From an uncultured Hoeflea sp. (GTDB taxonomy: Bacteria; Pseudomonadota; Alphaproteobacteria; Rhizobiales; Rhizobiaceae): 64,000 nt of DNA. A program made the translations under genes and the position numbers. The stretch is from contig NZ_CANMVK010000006.1 in the NCBI RefSeq assembly GCF_947501405.1, positions 1 through 64,000 on the forward strand, given 5' to 3'. This document shows, piece after piece, positions 25,079 to 34,739 of this stretch (the stretch's first letter is position 1; the number at the start of each line of letters is the position of its first letter). A model generated the notes under the pieces. That model saw nothing but the letters and a program-made list of their open reading frames with translations, was not told the DNA's origin and did not search any database.

Positions 25079-25618
25079 ATGACGACACGAAGCAGCCGCA
25101 GCGCTTACGGCAGCGTGGCCGTGGGCATCCACTGGCTAAGCGCGCTCTTGATCGTCGGCCTGTTCGCGTCCGGCACGTTGGCCGAAAACACCGTTGATCC
25201 GGCCACCAAGGCCATGATCCTGACCGCGCACGCGCCCATGGGCATCGGCGTGCTGCTCTTGACGCTGTTTCGACTGGTGTGGTGGTGGCGGTTTGACACC
25301 AAACCCGCGCCGCTGGGTGAAGGACCGGCCTGGCAGGAGAGCCTGGCCAAGGTGGTGCATGTGCTGCTTTATGTGGTGACGCTGGGCATGGCGGCGAGCG
25401 GCATCGGCCTGTTCGTGCTCTCGGGCGCGGGCCAGATCATTTTCGGCGGAGCGCCCGGCCCGCTTCCCGATTTCGAGCTGTTCCCCCCGCGCGTGCCCCA
25501 CGGTATCGGCGCCAAACTGCTGCTCGGGCTGTTTATCGTACATGCCGGCGCCGGGCTCTATCACCATTTCATCAAGCGGGACACGACGCTCAAGCGGATG
25601 TGGTTCACCCGCGCCTGA
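25079..25618 (+). CDS. Cytochrome b561
   Basis: ATG 25079 is preferred (AGGAG eight bases upstream; the ATG at 25073 is too close). The 179-residue product has four membrane helices and the heme-ligating histidines of the bacterial b561 family: G-I-H-W in helix 1, T-A-H in helix 2, V-V-H-V in helix 3 and I-V-H-A-G in helix 4. It carries electrons from quinol in the inner membrane, to or from an unidentified partner. A terminator shared with the convergent chemotaxis gene follows. Confidence 0.92.
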   Translation: MTTRSSRSAYGSVAVGIHWLSALLIVGLFASGTLAENTVDPATKAMILTAHAPMGIGVLLLTLFRLVWWWRFDTKPAPLGEGPAWQESLAKVVHVLLYVVTLGMAASGIGLFVLSGAGQIIFGGAPGPLPDFELFPPRVPHGIGAKLLLGLFIVHAGAGLYHHFIKRDTTLKRMWFTRA

Positions 25619-25624
25619 ACGAAA

Positions 25625-25660
25625 ACCGGCGCCCGCGATGACTGCGGACGCCGGTCTTTG
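25625..25660. terminator. Hairpin terminator between convergent genes
   Basis: The 12-bp stem ACCGGCGCCCGC / GCGGACGCCGGT (one C-A mismatch) has a 7-base loop and a short CTTTG on the plus side. It lies six bases after the cytochrome b561 stop codon and 30 bp from the end of the convergent chemotaxis receptor gene. Confidence 0.65.
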
Positions 25661-25684
25661 TCAGATAAACCCTGAACTTGAAGC

Positions 25685-27544
25685 TCAGGCGGCGCGCGCC
25701 CTCTCCGGCCCGCCTGAGTCTGCGGCCGAGCCGTCAGCCGCCGCGGCGCGAAGCTGGAATTTGCGCAGCATTGCGCTGAGCTGCGTGCTTTCCTGGTTCA
25801 GGGTTTGGCTCGCCGCACTGGTCTCCTCCACCATCGCCGCGTTTTGCTGGGTCATCTGGTCCATGTGGTTGATCGCCGTGTTGACCTCGGCCAGTGCGCT
25901 CGCCTGTTCCTGGGCGGCGGTGGCGATGGAATTGACCTGATCATTGACGCGGATGACCAGCCCCTCGATTTCGGCAAGCGCGTCGCCGGTCGATTGCACC
26001 AGCGCCACGCCGGATTCGACCTCGCTGGCGGAACTGCTGATCAGTTGCTTGATCTCCTGGGCCGCGGTTGCCGAGCGCTGCGCAAGTTCGCGCACCTCCT
26101 GCGCCACCACAGCAAATCCGCGACCGGCTTCGCCGGCGCGCGCGGCCTCAACCCCGGCGTTGAGCGCCAGAAGGTTGGTCTGGAAGGCAATCTCGTCGAT
26201 CACCACGATGATCTTTGAGATACGATCCGACTCCTCCTTGATCCGGGTCATGGCAGCAATGGCGCTGTTGACGATCTTGCCGGATTTGTCGGTGCTCGTG
26301 CGGGTATCGCCCACCATCTGGTTGGCCTCGTTGGCCCGTTCTGAAGAACTGCGCACGGTGGAGGTGATTTCATCGAGCGCCGCGGCGGTTTCCTCCAGCG
26401 ACGCTGCCTGCTGTTCGGTGCGGCGCGAGAGATTGTTGGCGGCTTCGGAAATTCCGTCGGCGCTGACATGGACCACTTCTGTGGACTGCGCAATCGTCGC
26501 AATCACATCGCCAAGGGCTACGACCGCGACGTTGAAATCATCCCGCAGCTTGGCGTATTCGGCCGGTATCTCACCGATCTGAACCGTCAAGTCGCCGGCC
26601 GCCAGCCGCTCAAGCGCCGCCTCAAGCGTGCTCATCACATCGGCCTGGCTTTGATTGATCTGGCGCTGACGGCGCTCGCCCTCGCCCCGTTCGGCGTCGA
26701 GACGCTCTTGCTGTTCGGCCTCACGCACCCGCATTTCGGCACGTTCCTTGACCGAGTCACGCAGCACCAGCACAGCGGCGGCCATATCGCCGACCTCATC
26801 CTTGCGGTCGGTTTCGGGCACCTCTTCATCGGTCTCCTCACGCGCAATGGCGTGCATGGTGGCGTTGAGCCGGTTGACCGGGGTTACAACGCTGCGGACG
26901 ATGGCAAAGGCGAACAACATGATCGCCAGGGCGCCAAGACCCTGGGTGATCGCGGTTTTTTGGGCGTTTTTGGCAAACAGCGCCGCGAGATCATCCGCAT
27001 AGACGCCAGTGCCGACAATCCAGCCCCAGGGCGCGAAGCCCTCGACATGGGAGTACTTCAAAACCGGCTCCTCGGCGCCGGGTTTGGGCCAGTAATAATC
27101 GACATAGCCCTCACCATTGGCCGTGACGACCTTGATGAATTCCTGGAAGAAGAATTTCCCGGTCGGATCCTTCAGCCCCGAAAGGTCCGATCCTTCAAGA
27201 TCGGGCTTGATCGGATGCATGACCATGATGTTGGACATGTCATTGATCCAGAAATAGCCGCTTTGTTCATAGCGCATCGGCCGAACCGCCTCGATGGCGC
27301 GCGCCTGGGCCTGTTCGCGGGTCAACTCACCGGCCTTTTCCAGTTCATGGAAATGCCCAATCATCGAGATGACGTTTTCATCGAGCGCGTTAAGTTTGGC
27401 TTTGCGCTCGATGACCATGGAATTGTGTGAGTCATAAAGCTTGTAGACAGCCGCCGAGGTAAACACCGCCAGCACAAGGCCGACAAAAATGTAAAGGCGC
27501 GTCGAAATCTTGAAATTCCGCATCATTCGTCCGGTCCAACCCAT
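25685..27544 (-). CDS. Methyl-accepting chemotaxis protein with Cache-type sensor
   Basis: 619 residues. Segments at about 17-37 and 190-212 bound a single-Cache-type periplasmic domain containing G-Y-F-W-I-N-D and H-P-I-K-P-D. A HAMP region, a Glu/Arg-rich coiled coil and a second HAMP-like region follow, then the signalling domain with the hairpin tip [15 protein letters not shown]. The C-terminus lacks a CheR-docking pentapeptide. The ligand is likely a small carboxylate, by Cache analogy only. ATG 27523 is an alternative start. Confidence 0.93.
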   Translation of the reverse strand: MGWTGRMMRNFKISTRLYIFVGLVLAVFTSAAVYKLYDSHNSMVIERKAKLNALDENVISMIGHFHELEKAGELTREQAQARAIEAVRPMRYEQSGYFWINDMSNIMVMHPIKPDLEGSDLSGLKDPTGKFFFQEFIKVVTANGEGYVDYYWPKPGAEEPVLKYSHVEGFAPWGWIVGTGVYADDLAALFAKNAQKTAITQGLGALAIMLFAFAIVRSVVTPVNRLNATMHAIAREETDEEVPETDRKDEVGDMAAAVLVLRDSVKERAEMRVREAEQQERLDAERGEGERRQRQINQSQADVMSTLEAALERLAAGDLTVQIGEIPAEYAKLRDDFNVAVVALGDVIATIAQSTEVVHVSADGISEAANNLSRRTEQQAASLEETAAALDEITSTVRSSSERANEANQMVGDTRTSTDKSGKIVNSAIAAMTRIKEESDRISKIIVVIDEIAFQTNLLALNAGVEAARAGEAGRGFAVVAQEVRELAQRSATAAQEIKQLISSSASEVESGVALVQSTGDALAEIEGLVIRVNDQVNSIATAAQEQASALAEVNTAINHMDQMTQQNAAMVEETSAASQTLNQESTQLSAMLRKFQLRAAAADGSAADSGGPERARAA

Positions 27545-27741
27545 ATGTTCCGTGTTTCGTTTGGACGGACTATCGGACAGTGCTTGCTACGGAATGGAAA
27601 GATTCGACCCCAAAAAGTGACGGACAATTCATCATGTCCAATTGACGCCGGCGCAAAGCCAGACTGCGTGACAATCGCTGAAGATCAGGCAGGGCCCGGT
27701 ACGCTCAAGGGATTGCGGACCGGCCAATGCCCAATCGGGGT

Positions 27742-28155
27742 TCACAAATCCTCGTCGAGATCCTTGGGCGCGCCGCGGCTTGAGTATTCGTCGAGCAAAA
27801 ACTGGATCGATCTCTGATCGAGTTCGTCCTTGGACATGCGGAAATCGGCGCCATAATCTTCGAAGCGGTCAAAATGCGCGCCGGCGAGATCGGAAGAGAT
27901 CACCCCGATGGGTCCGACATATCCGGTCTTGCGCAGCCGCGGCACATTGTGGCGAAAATCCTCGCCCCGCGCCAGACGGTTGTCGACCAGCAACAGATCG
28001 AAGCCGCCCTCGCCCAACAGTTCCACAGCGCGGTTGATGTCGGCGGCATAGACCAGGTCGATGGCGCTATGGGCAAGTTTGCTGAAGCGCTTGGTGAGCA
28101 GCTTGTACTCGATCTCTTCGTCGTCGACGAGAAGAACACGAAATGTCTTTGTCAT
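27742..28155 (-). CDS. Stand-alone receiver-domain response regulator
   Basis: 137 residues: one receiver domain with Asp11-Asp12, phospho-acceptor Asp58 (L-L-L-V-D-N-R-L), a Ser switch residue in V-I-S-S-D and a Lys in R-M-S-K-D. No output domain is present, so it probably acts by protein contact or as a phosphate relay. It starts five bases after the LuxR-type gene at 28161, so the two form an operon. Confidence 0.88.
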   Translation of the reverse strand: MTKTFRVLLVDDEEIEYKLLTKRFSKLAHSAIDLVYAADINRAVELLGEGGFDLLLVDNRLARGEDFRHNVPRLRKTGYVGPIGVISSDLAGAHFDRFEDYGADFRMSKDELDQRSIQFLLDEYSSRGAPKDLDEDL

Positions 28156-28160
28156 GCAGG

Positions 28161-28853
28161 TTACCCAATCAGTTTGGTGCGGATCGCCTTGGCCGTCATC
28201 TGCGCGCGGTTGGTGACCTGCAGACGTTTGAGCAATGCGGCGATATTGGCGTTGATGGTGTGTTCGGAAACTTCCAGCTCGCAGGCTATTTCCACCGAGG
28301 TCCGGCCGTCGGCGGTCATGCGCAGGATCGCGAGCTCCCGGTCGGAAAACTCGGAAGCCGCGCGCGGAGCGAGCAACGCGTCGTGATAGGTCTGAAAGAC
28401 CACCAGCGCGTCGAGATAGAGCGCTGCCAGCCGGGTGACATCGGGCGGCGACAATGCCTCGCGCGAGAACATCACCAGCCCGTAGCGCTGGCCGTCCGGG
28501 GTTGCGAGCGGCGCCGCGGCGAGCGCAGCAAAGCCAAGCACGCTGAGCAACGGGGTCGCTTCACCGTCCTCATCTGCAGCCAGCATGAAGGGCGCCATCG
28601 ACGAGGCCAGGCCTGCAATCAACGGATCATCTTCGCCGCCGTTTGCCTGCGCATCGACCATGTCGAGTTCGACCTCGGCCAGCGCATGCAGCACGACCGC
28701 CTGCTTGTAGCGAAACTCGGATCCGATGCTGCGCAGATCCACCACTGCATAGCTGTCGAACCCGTAATGAAGCCCCAAACCGCGAAACAGCCGGTAGGCG
28801 TCGATGGTGTTCTGGATCGAGGTCTCGTCCATCGTGTCAGAAAACAATTGCAT
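28161..28853 (-). CDS. LuxR-family regulator with N-terminal sensor-like domain
   Basis: 230 residues. The first ~155 residues resemble the autoinducer-binding fold in length and pattern, without confident ligand residues. The C-terminal ~65 residues form a LuxR HTH: F-S-D-R-E-L-A-I-L-R-M-T-A-D-G-R-T-S-V-E-I-A, then the S-E-H-T-I-N-A-N-I recognition helix. There is no luxI-like synthase in the window, so if it senses a signal it is a solo. It is co-transcribed with the receiver protein downstream. Confidence 0.85.
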   Translation of the reverse strand: MQLFSDTMDETSIQNTIDAYRLFRGLGLHYGFDSYAVVDLRSIGSEFRYKQAVVLHALAEVELDMVDAQANGGEDDPLIAGLASSMAPFMLAADEDGEATPLLSVLGFAALAAAPLATPDGQRYGLVMFSREALSPPDVTRLAALYLDALVVFQTYHDALLAPRAASEFSDRELAILRMTADGRTSVEIACELEVSEHTINANIAALLKRLQVTNRAQMTAKAIRTKLIG

Positions 28854-29281
28854 TCCGGCTAGGTCTTTCCAAGGTTACATATTCTTGATGACTGCAGACC
28901 GCGGCATCGGCGGAAGGGGCGGCCAAAACCATCAACCAGGCCAAAATGATGGCCCGGTTTCCATGAAAAGCGCTGCCTGATTGGCATAGCGCATTGTCCG
29001 GTTTGTTTCGTCCGCTTTCGCCCGCTCTGCCCGGCCATGGGCAATCTACGCTTCAATACTCAGTTTCGTCTGCGCCTGGCCTTTTAACGGACCGGCAAAT
29101 GTGCATTCTGACCCGCAAAACCAGCGTGATCGCATTCCTGTTTTTCTAATATACTAATTTTAGTAGGAATGGCAAAAGGAAATTCTCCCGGCCGCTTGTC
29201 TTCTGTATTGGCTGGCGCAAAACCGGGCTTGAACGGATCGCCAAGCTCCCCCACATTGTGCCCCCAGCGAAAGGCCCGACG
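28854..29281. other. Divergent intergenic region with AT-rich palindrome
   Basis: About 430 bp between the LuxR-type gene (minus) and the PAS kinase (plus). The one visible signal is the perfect dyad TACTAATTTTAGTA at 29152-29165 in a short AT-rich patch about 120 bp before the kinase start. It could be an operator or promoter part. No gene seen. Confidence 0.45.
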
Positions 29282-30364
29282 ATGAGCGACATCATGACGA
29301 CGTTCGAAGCCATCATGGACCAGCTTCATGTGCCGGTTTTCCTTGTCGATGTGGATGCGGATGGCGGCTTCGTCTATCGCGGACTGAACGCCTGTCACTC
29401 AGCGACTTCCGGGCTTGAAAACAGCGCGCTCAAGGGACGCAACGTCTACGACGTGCTCCCCAAACGCTTTGCCGACACGGTCAGCGCCAATTACGCCAAA
29501 TGCGTCGATGGCCGCGCCGCCTATAGATATGAGGAAGTGCTGAGCTTCGAGATCGGCGAGACCTGGTGGCTCACCACGCTCTCCCCTGTCTTTGAGGGTG
29601 AAAAGGTGGTGGGCATCATAGGATTTGCGGAGAACATCACCGAATACAAGAAAAAGCAGTTCGAATCGCTCGAATCAGCGGTCGAGATGAAACGGCTGAG
29701 CGAGGACATCAGCCTGTTCACGGCTCTGGCCGCCCATGATCTGCGTGGCCCGCTGCGCCAGATCCGCCTGATCACAGAGCTGACCGAGGACGGATTTGTC
29801 GACTATGGCGACGGCAAGGTCGAGATGTTGTCGATGATTCGCAGTGTGGCAGCCCGGGCGCTCACCAAGGTCGACGAGGTGTTGCAGCACGCCAGGGCCT
29901 ACACCGGAGAGCCGGACCATCACTCCCAAATCGATCTGGGCCATCTCTGTGCTGATCTGACCGCCATTCTCGATCCGTTGTCGCGTTTCGAGGTGAGCTA
30001 TCCGCAAAAACTCATCAAGGCGGAAGCCGTGACGTTGCAGGTGGTGTTGCGCAACATTTTGGAAAATGCGCTCAAACACGCAAATACGAAGGTCTCCATC
30101 GATCTTGAAGCGGTGCCGGGCAACAGCGATCTGTTGGAGATCAGCGTGAGCGACGACGGCCCGGGTTTTGCCGATCCGAAGACGGCGATGATCACCATTG
30201 TCGATCAAAAATCAGAGGAAAAGAGCGGCTTCGGACTGGCGACGGTGGCGCGGCTGGTGGCTTCCCGCGGCGGGGAATTGCGCATTGCCGATCCGAAGTT
30301 CAGCCCCGGCGCCACCATTTGCTGGACGCTGCAGGCGCAGCAGATCGAACCGCAAGAGACCTGA
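29282..30364 (+). CDS. Soluble PAS sensor histidine kinase
   Basis: ATG 29282 follows AAAGG. The 360-residue product has an N-terminal PAS/PAC region (about 10-125, ending I-I-G-F-A-E-N-I-T-E-Y), a DHp domain with A-A-H-D-L-R-G-P-L-R-Q and an HATPase with N-I-L-E-N-A-L-K-H, D-D-G-P-G-F and G-F-G-L-A-T-V. There is no membrane segment, so it is cytoplasmic. No receiver is fused; the two single-domain receivers on either side (27742 and 30779) are plausible partners. Confidence 0.9.
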   Translation: MSDIMTTFEAIMDQLHVPVFLVDVDADGGFVYRGLNACHSATSGLENSALKGRNVYDVLPKRFADTVSANYAKCVDGRAAYRYEEVLSFEIGETWWLTTLSPVFEGEKVVGIIGFAENITEYKKKQFESLESAVEMKRLSEDISLFTALAAHDLRGPLRQIRLITELTEDGFVDYGDGKVEMLSMIRSVAARALTKVDEVLQHARAYTGEPDHHSQIDLGHLCADLTAILDPLSRFEVSYPQKLIKAEAVTLQVVLRNILENALKHANTKVSIDLEAVPGNSDLLEISVSDDGPGFADPKTAMITIVDQKSEEKSGFGLATVARLVASRGGELRIADPKFSPGATICWTLQAQQIEPQET

Positions 30365-30626
30365 GCGCGCTGCGGCCGCATCGCTTTTTCCCACGGCCGG
30401 TTTGCAGGTCAGGCATGCACCGGTCAGCACAGCACTGATCTGGCGGCGGATTAGAGCAATGCACGAGCATCGGTCGAGGATTTCGACGCGGCAGAAGCGG
30501 AAAAGACATCCAAGCGCGCTTGAGCAACATTTTTGAGTATAAACGGAAACCTCAATCATTTGACCTTGGTTCTTTGCGCGCTGGCTCTCGTTGCGCACGG
30601 GTTTGTGGCGCTCGCGCCACGGCACC

Positions 30627-30782
30627 GCACGCGCCTATCCATCATCTGACAACAGAAAATCGCACCTGCCAGCCTGGACCCATATGTACAATTGGCATCG
30701 TCCACACGGCAGTCTAAACTCAAAACCACCCATCAGTCGCCCAAGCCTGAACGAGGACAACCTGTTGAGGCTCCACATCTAG
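30627..30782 (+). pseudogene. IS481-type transposase remnant (C-terminal end only)
   Basis: About 50 codons match the conserved end of IS481-family transposases, including L-P-A-W-T-H-M-Y-N-W-H-R-P-H-G-S-L, then K-P-P-I-S-R and the terminal N-E-D-N-L-L-R-L-H. The catalytic DDE core and the rest of the element are missing, and no terminal inverted repeats were found. Its TAG stop overlaps the stop codon of the convergent receiver gene at 30779, so the element's right end is also lost. The rest of 30365-30626 has no supported gene. Confidence 0.8.
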
Positions 30783-31162
30783 TCCTTGGTGAATTCGGAG
30801 AGCTCCTCACCCAACTGGCGATAGCCATCGAGCGATTCAGGCTTGACCCGGTACCAGTTGACGCCCAGCGCTTCCGCTTTTTGCCTGTCGGAGGCGCTTG
30901 TCGAACCAGACAGCATCAGCACCTTGAGATCGGCCACGCTGTCGTCCGAGCGCAGCTCCGCCAGAACGCCGAAGCCGTCGGGCGCCGGCATTTTCAGATC
31001 AAGCACTGCGAGATCGGGATTTTCCTCGCGCAGCACCCGGATTGCCTGGCTGCTGTTGTTGACGGCGACCACGTCAATCGCCGCACCCGCCGCCTTGATG
31101 CCCCGGCGCAGCATCGAGATGTCGAAGAGATCATCGTCCACAACAACAATTTTTCTGTTCAT
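30779..31162 (-). CDS. Stand-alone receiver-domain response regulator
   Basis: 127 residues with all receiver residues: Asp9-Asp10-Asp11, phospho-acceptor Asp55 (L-A-V-L-D-L-K-M-P), Ser85 and Lys107. No output domain. It is convergent with the PAS kinase at 29282 and separated from it by the IS481 remnant. Similar to the Rcp-type receivers that pair with PAS or phytochrome-like kinases; the partner is inferred. Confidence 0.88.
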   Translation of the reverse strand: MNRKIVVVDDDLFDISMLRRGIKAAGAAIDVVAVNNSSQAIRVLREENPDLAVLDLKMPAPDGFGVLAELRSDDSVADLKVLMLSGSTSASDRQKAEALGVNWYRVKPESLDGYRQLGEELSEFTKD

Positions 31163-31670
31163 CGAAGCTCCGTAAGGCCCTTGGCCCCGTTCAACACGAT
31201 CCGCTGCACAACGGTTCGCGCCAGTTTTTGGTTCCGCGGCGCTCTACCCGATTCGAGTGGCCGTCGTCCTTCAACAAACGGCCGCCCTTGCCGCTTCTGG
31301 TCACATTCACACCTTTTTCCGCCGGCGCCGGCGGTCCGGAATGTTGTCGCGACCTTCTGTATGGCTTGACACATCCGGTACCCCACCAGTTGAAGCCCGG
31401 ATGAGACCATCAGACTGGGCCGAATGACTGCTTTTGATGTCCAGACCATCCGCGACCTTTAAATCTCGCACATTAAATATAGTATAGCGCTTGCAAATCC
31501 GAAAACAATCACAGGGTCGGTTGTTTTGCACGGCGGACCGGCAGAGTTGTGCAAAGTGCCACGCCTCAGGCATGCTTTCGGGCAACAGCCGTCAACCCGT
31601 TTCCGCGCAGCGGTCTTGGACAGGCCTTTGGGCGGTCGCCGTTGTTCACGCAGGGATGACTGGCCTGGCG
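31163..31670. other. Intergenic region, possible minus-strand promoter
   Basis: About 510 bp. TTGTTT and TATACT, 16 bases apart on the minus strand (31481-31508), form a possible promoter about 320 bp upstream of the receiver gene. An open frame (31159-31449, minus) ends overlapping the receiver start, but its sequence is not protein-like. No gene is called. Confidence 0.4.
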
Positions 31671-34600
31671 TTAGCGGGTTGCCTCTTCAAACAGGGTGCG
31701 GATGCGCTTTGAGGTGGATTTGAAGTCGGCTTCCAGGCTCTTGATATCCGGGGCTTCACCGGTGCGGGTGACCAGTTCGATCAGGCCCGCGGGCGCGTCA
31801 CCGGGGTCGAAGGCGCCTTCTGTGCACAGGCGCACGATCTGGGCATGGCCGCTCCACAGCGCCAATGCTCCGCGCAATTGCTCGGTCGCTTCCAAGCCGA
31901 GAGCGCCCGGACCGAGCGTCGCCAGTGTCACATCGGTTCCGGTGCATTCGCCCAGATCCGGGCGCTGGGAAGCCGGGCCGGTGGCGTTGATCCCGGCGGG
32001 ATCAATTGCGGGATCGGGCATCATCGCGGAGCCTTCATGCGGCGATTCTGGAGATCCCCCGTCACGGTCGGGCAACCAGCCACCCGCGCGCGCTTCCAGC
32101 GACAGCAATTGCGCGATGAATTCGATATCGATCAAGCCGCCGGGGATCAGCTTGACGTCCCAGATGTCGTGCGGCGGCTTCTCGGTTTCGATGAGTTCGC
32201 GCATTTCCACCAGATCGGCGCGCAGCTTCGCGCTCTCCCGGGGCCGGGCCAGCACCTCGTCGATCAGCGTGCGGGCATGGGCACACAATGCCGCGTCGCC
32301 TGCCACGCTGCGCGCCCTTGTGAGCGCCATATGCTCCCAGGTCCAGGCCTCCTCGGCCTGGTATTTGGCAAAGGCGCGCACCGAGGTCGCCACCGGCCCC
32401 TTGTTGCCCGAAGGCCTAAGCCGCAGATCGACCTCGTAGAGAATGCCCTCGGCGGTGGGCGCCGAAAGGGCAGCGACCAGGCGCTGGGTCATCCGCGCAT
32501 AGTAGCGCGCCGGGTCGAGCGGTTTGGGACCATCGGATTCATCCGCCTCGGGATCGTGATCATAAAGCAAGATGATGTCGATGTCCGACCCGGCGGTCAG
32601 CTCGCGGCTGCCGAGCTTGCCCATGCCGATCACCGCAACGCGGCCGCCGGGAACTTGGCCGTGGGCTTCCTCCATGCCCGCGCGCACCGCGTCGAGCGCC
32701 GCCCCGATAATAAGATCGGCCAGATGAGAAAATGCGCGGGCTGCCCGGTCAGCAGCGATCGATCCTGTGAGCAACCGCACGCCGATGAGAAACTTTTGCT
32801 CCTGGGCGACGATTCTGAGCCGGTCGAGCACTTCCTCATAGACGCTGGCGCCCTCCAAAAACGCCTCCAGCCTTTCGGCTAGGTAATCCCGGGTCGGCAA
32901 TTCGGCCATCAGACCGGGATCGAGCATCCCGTCAAAGACATGCGGCTTGCGGGCGATCACTTCGGCAAGACGCGGTGCCGCAGTCATGATGGTCACCATC
33001 AGCGACATCAGGCCGGGATTGCTGCCGATCAATGAAAACAACTGGATGCCGGCCGGCAGACCGGCGATGAAGGCATCAAACCTCAACAGCGCTTCGTCGG
33101 CGCGGCGGGTGGCGCCGAACACCCGGAGCAGTTCGGGCGTGAGCTCAGTCAGCCGTTCGCGCGCTTCCACCGACTGGGTGGCGCGGTAGCGGCCATAGTG
33201 CCAGGTGCGAATGACACGGGAGATGTCGGCCGGCCGTTCGAAGCCAAGCTGGGACAGGGTCTTGAGGGTCTCCGGGTCATCATCCTCACCAGTGAACACC
33301 AGATTTCCGACGTCGCCGGATAATCCTGTCTCGTTTTCAAACAGCGCCGCATAGCATTCCTCGACCCGCCTGAGCACAGACACATAGGCCTCTCCGAAAG
33401 GTCCGGTGCCGGTTTCGCCCATCATCAACGCGATGCGCACCAGTTCAGCCTCGGCTTCAGGCAGGACGTGGCTCTGTTCGTCGCGCACCATCTGAATGCG
33501 GTGCTCGACATCACGCAGATACCAGTAACTTGCAGTCAGCGTGCGCGCGGTGGCGGGGTCGATCCAGCGGGCGCGAGCCAGCGCCACCAGCATCTCATCG
33601 GTGCGCCGGAGCCGGAGTTTGGGCATGCGCCCGCCGGCGATCAATTGCTGGGTCTGGACAAAGAACTCGATCTCGCGAATGCCGCCGCGGCCCAGTTTGA
33701 CATTGTGTCCCTTGACCGCAATGTCGCCAAAACCGCGATGAGCGTGGATCTGCCGCTTGATCGAATGGATATCGGAGATCGCCGCGAAATCGAGATATTT
33801 GCGGAACACGAAGGGCACAAGCTCAGCAACGAAACGCTCACCGGCGGCGAGATCGCCAGCCACCGGCCGGGCCTTGATATAGGCGGCGCGCTCCCAGTTC
33901 TGGCCCCGGCTTTCGTAATAATTGAGCGCGGCGTCGAGCGGAAACGCCAACGGCGTCGAGCCGGGATCAGGTCTCAGACGCAAATCGGTGCGGAACACAT
34001 AGCCGTCGCCGGTGCGCTCCTGCATGATCCGCACCAGCCGCCGCACAAGCCGCGCGAAAATGTCGGTGGCCTCGTCGCGGTCGCCGACAATGCCTGCGTC
34101 AGGATCGAAGAACACGACGATGTCGATGTCGGAGGAATAGTTGAGTTCACCCGCACCGTGCTTGCCCATGCCGAGCACGATCAGGCCGGATTTCTCGCCC
34201 GGACGGTCCGAATCAGGCAAGGTCAGCTTGCCCGCGTCATGGGCGCCGCGCAGCAGGTGGTCGAAGGCCGCGGACAGGCTGGCATCGGCGAATGTGCTCA
34301 GGCACAGCGTGGTGTCGCGGCAGGAAATCAGCCGCGCAAGATCGTGCAGCGCCAGCGCCATGGCGACACGGCGTTTGGCACGGCGCAGATCGCGCATCAC
34401 TTCGGTTTCGCTGGCGGGAGCACCATCGACGCCGCGCCAGCAGCTCCGCGCGTCGGCCATCACTTCGGCAACCAGTTCCAGGGCCGGGCGGGTCAGGCTG
34501 AGGCTCAACGCACCGGGATCGGCCAGTGCCAGATCGCGCAGATGGGGCGACAGGGCAAGTGCCGCAAGCAGGAACTCCCGGGCCGGGCCGGATGATGCCA

Positions 34601-34739
34601 GAACCTCGCCGATCACCGGATAGTCAGTGGCGAGTGGTTCCAGATCATCGGCCACGGATTTGGCTGCGTCGGCGGATGGCGCCCGGATCGGGCAATCGGC
34701 CAGATCGATCAATCGGGCGCGGGCGTCGGTGTCGGTCAT
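31671..34739 (-). CDS. glnE: Bifunctional glutamine synthetase adenylyltransferase/deadenylylase
   Basis: 1022 residues. Two nucleotidyltransferase domains are seen: N-terminal G-M-G-K-H-G-A-G-E-L-N-Y-S-S-D-I-D (deadenylylation) and C-terminal G-M-G-K-L-G-S-R-E-L-T-A-G-S-D-I-D (adenylylation), each followed by helical regions. The enzyme switches glutamine synthetase activity in nitrogen control. A Pro/Gly-rich stretch of ~50 residues (after R-A-G-G-W-L-P-D) lies in the C-terminal domain, where the family is usually compact. The ATG overlaps the stop of the upstream histidine kinase gene, so the three genes from 36824 form an operon. Confidence 0.96.
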   Translation of the reverse strand: MTDTDARARLIDLADCPIRAPSADAAKSVADDLEPLATDYPVIGEVLASSGPAREFLLAALALSPHLRDLALADPGALSLSLTRPALELVAEVMADARSCWRGVDGAPASETEVMRDLRRAKRRVAMALALHDLARLISCRDTTLCLSTFADASLSAAFDHLLRGAHDAGKLTLPDSDRPGEKSGLIVLGMGKHGAGELNYSSDIDIVVFFDPDAGIVGDRDEATDIFARLVRRLVRIMQERTGDGYVFRTDLRLRPDPGSTPLAFPLDAALNYYESRGQNWERAAYIKARPVAGDLAAGERFVAELVPFVFRKYLDFAAISDIHSIKRQIHAHRGFGDIAVKGHNVKLGRGGIREIEFFVQTQQLIAGGRMPKLRLRRTDEMLVALARARWIDPATARTLTASYWYLRDVEHRIQMVRDEQSHVLPEAEAELVRIALMMGETGTGPFGEAYVSVLRRVEECYAALFENETGLSGDVGNLVFTGEDDDPETLKTLSQLGFERPADISRVIRTWHYGRYRATQSVEARERLTELTPELLRVFGATRRADEALLRFDAFIAGLPAGIQLFSLIGSNPGLMSLMVTIMTAAPRLAEVIARKPHVFDGMLDPGLMAELPTRDYLAERLEAFLEGASVYEEVLDRLRIVAQEQKFLIGVRLLTGSIAADRAARAFSHLADLIIGAALDAVRAGMEEAHGQVPGGRVAVIGMGKLGSRELTAGSDIDIILLYDHDPEADESDGPKPLDPARYYARMTQRLVAALSAPTAEGILYEVDLRLRPSGNKGPVATSVRAFAKYQAEEAWTWEHMALTRARSVAGDAALCAHARTLIDEVLARPRESAKLRADLVEMRELIETEKPPHDIWDVKLIPGGLIDIEFIAQLLSLEARAGGWLPDRDGGSPESPHEGSAMMPDPAIDPAGINATGPASQRPDLGECTGTDVTLATLGPGALGLEATEQLRGALALWSGHAQIVRLCTEGAFDPGDAPAGLIELVTRTGEAPDIKSLEADFKSTSKRIRTLFEEATR

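Noticed and set aside
31159-31449. 96-codon minus-strand frame whose stop overlaps the start of a receiver gene
   Set aside because: The overlap is suggestive of coupling, but there is no ribosome binding site, the sequence is Arg-rich and unpatterned, and no family is recognised.
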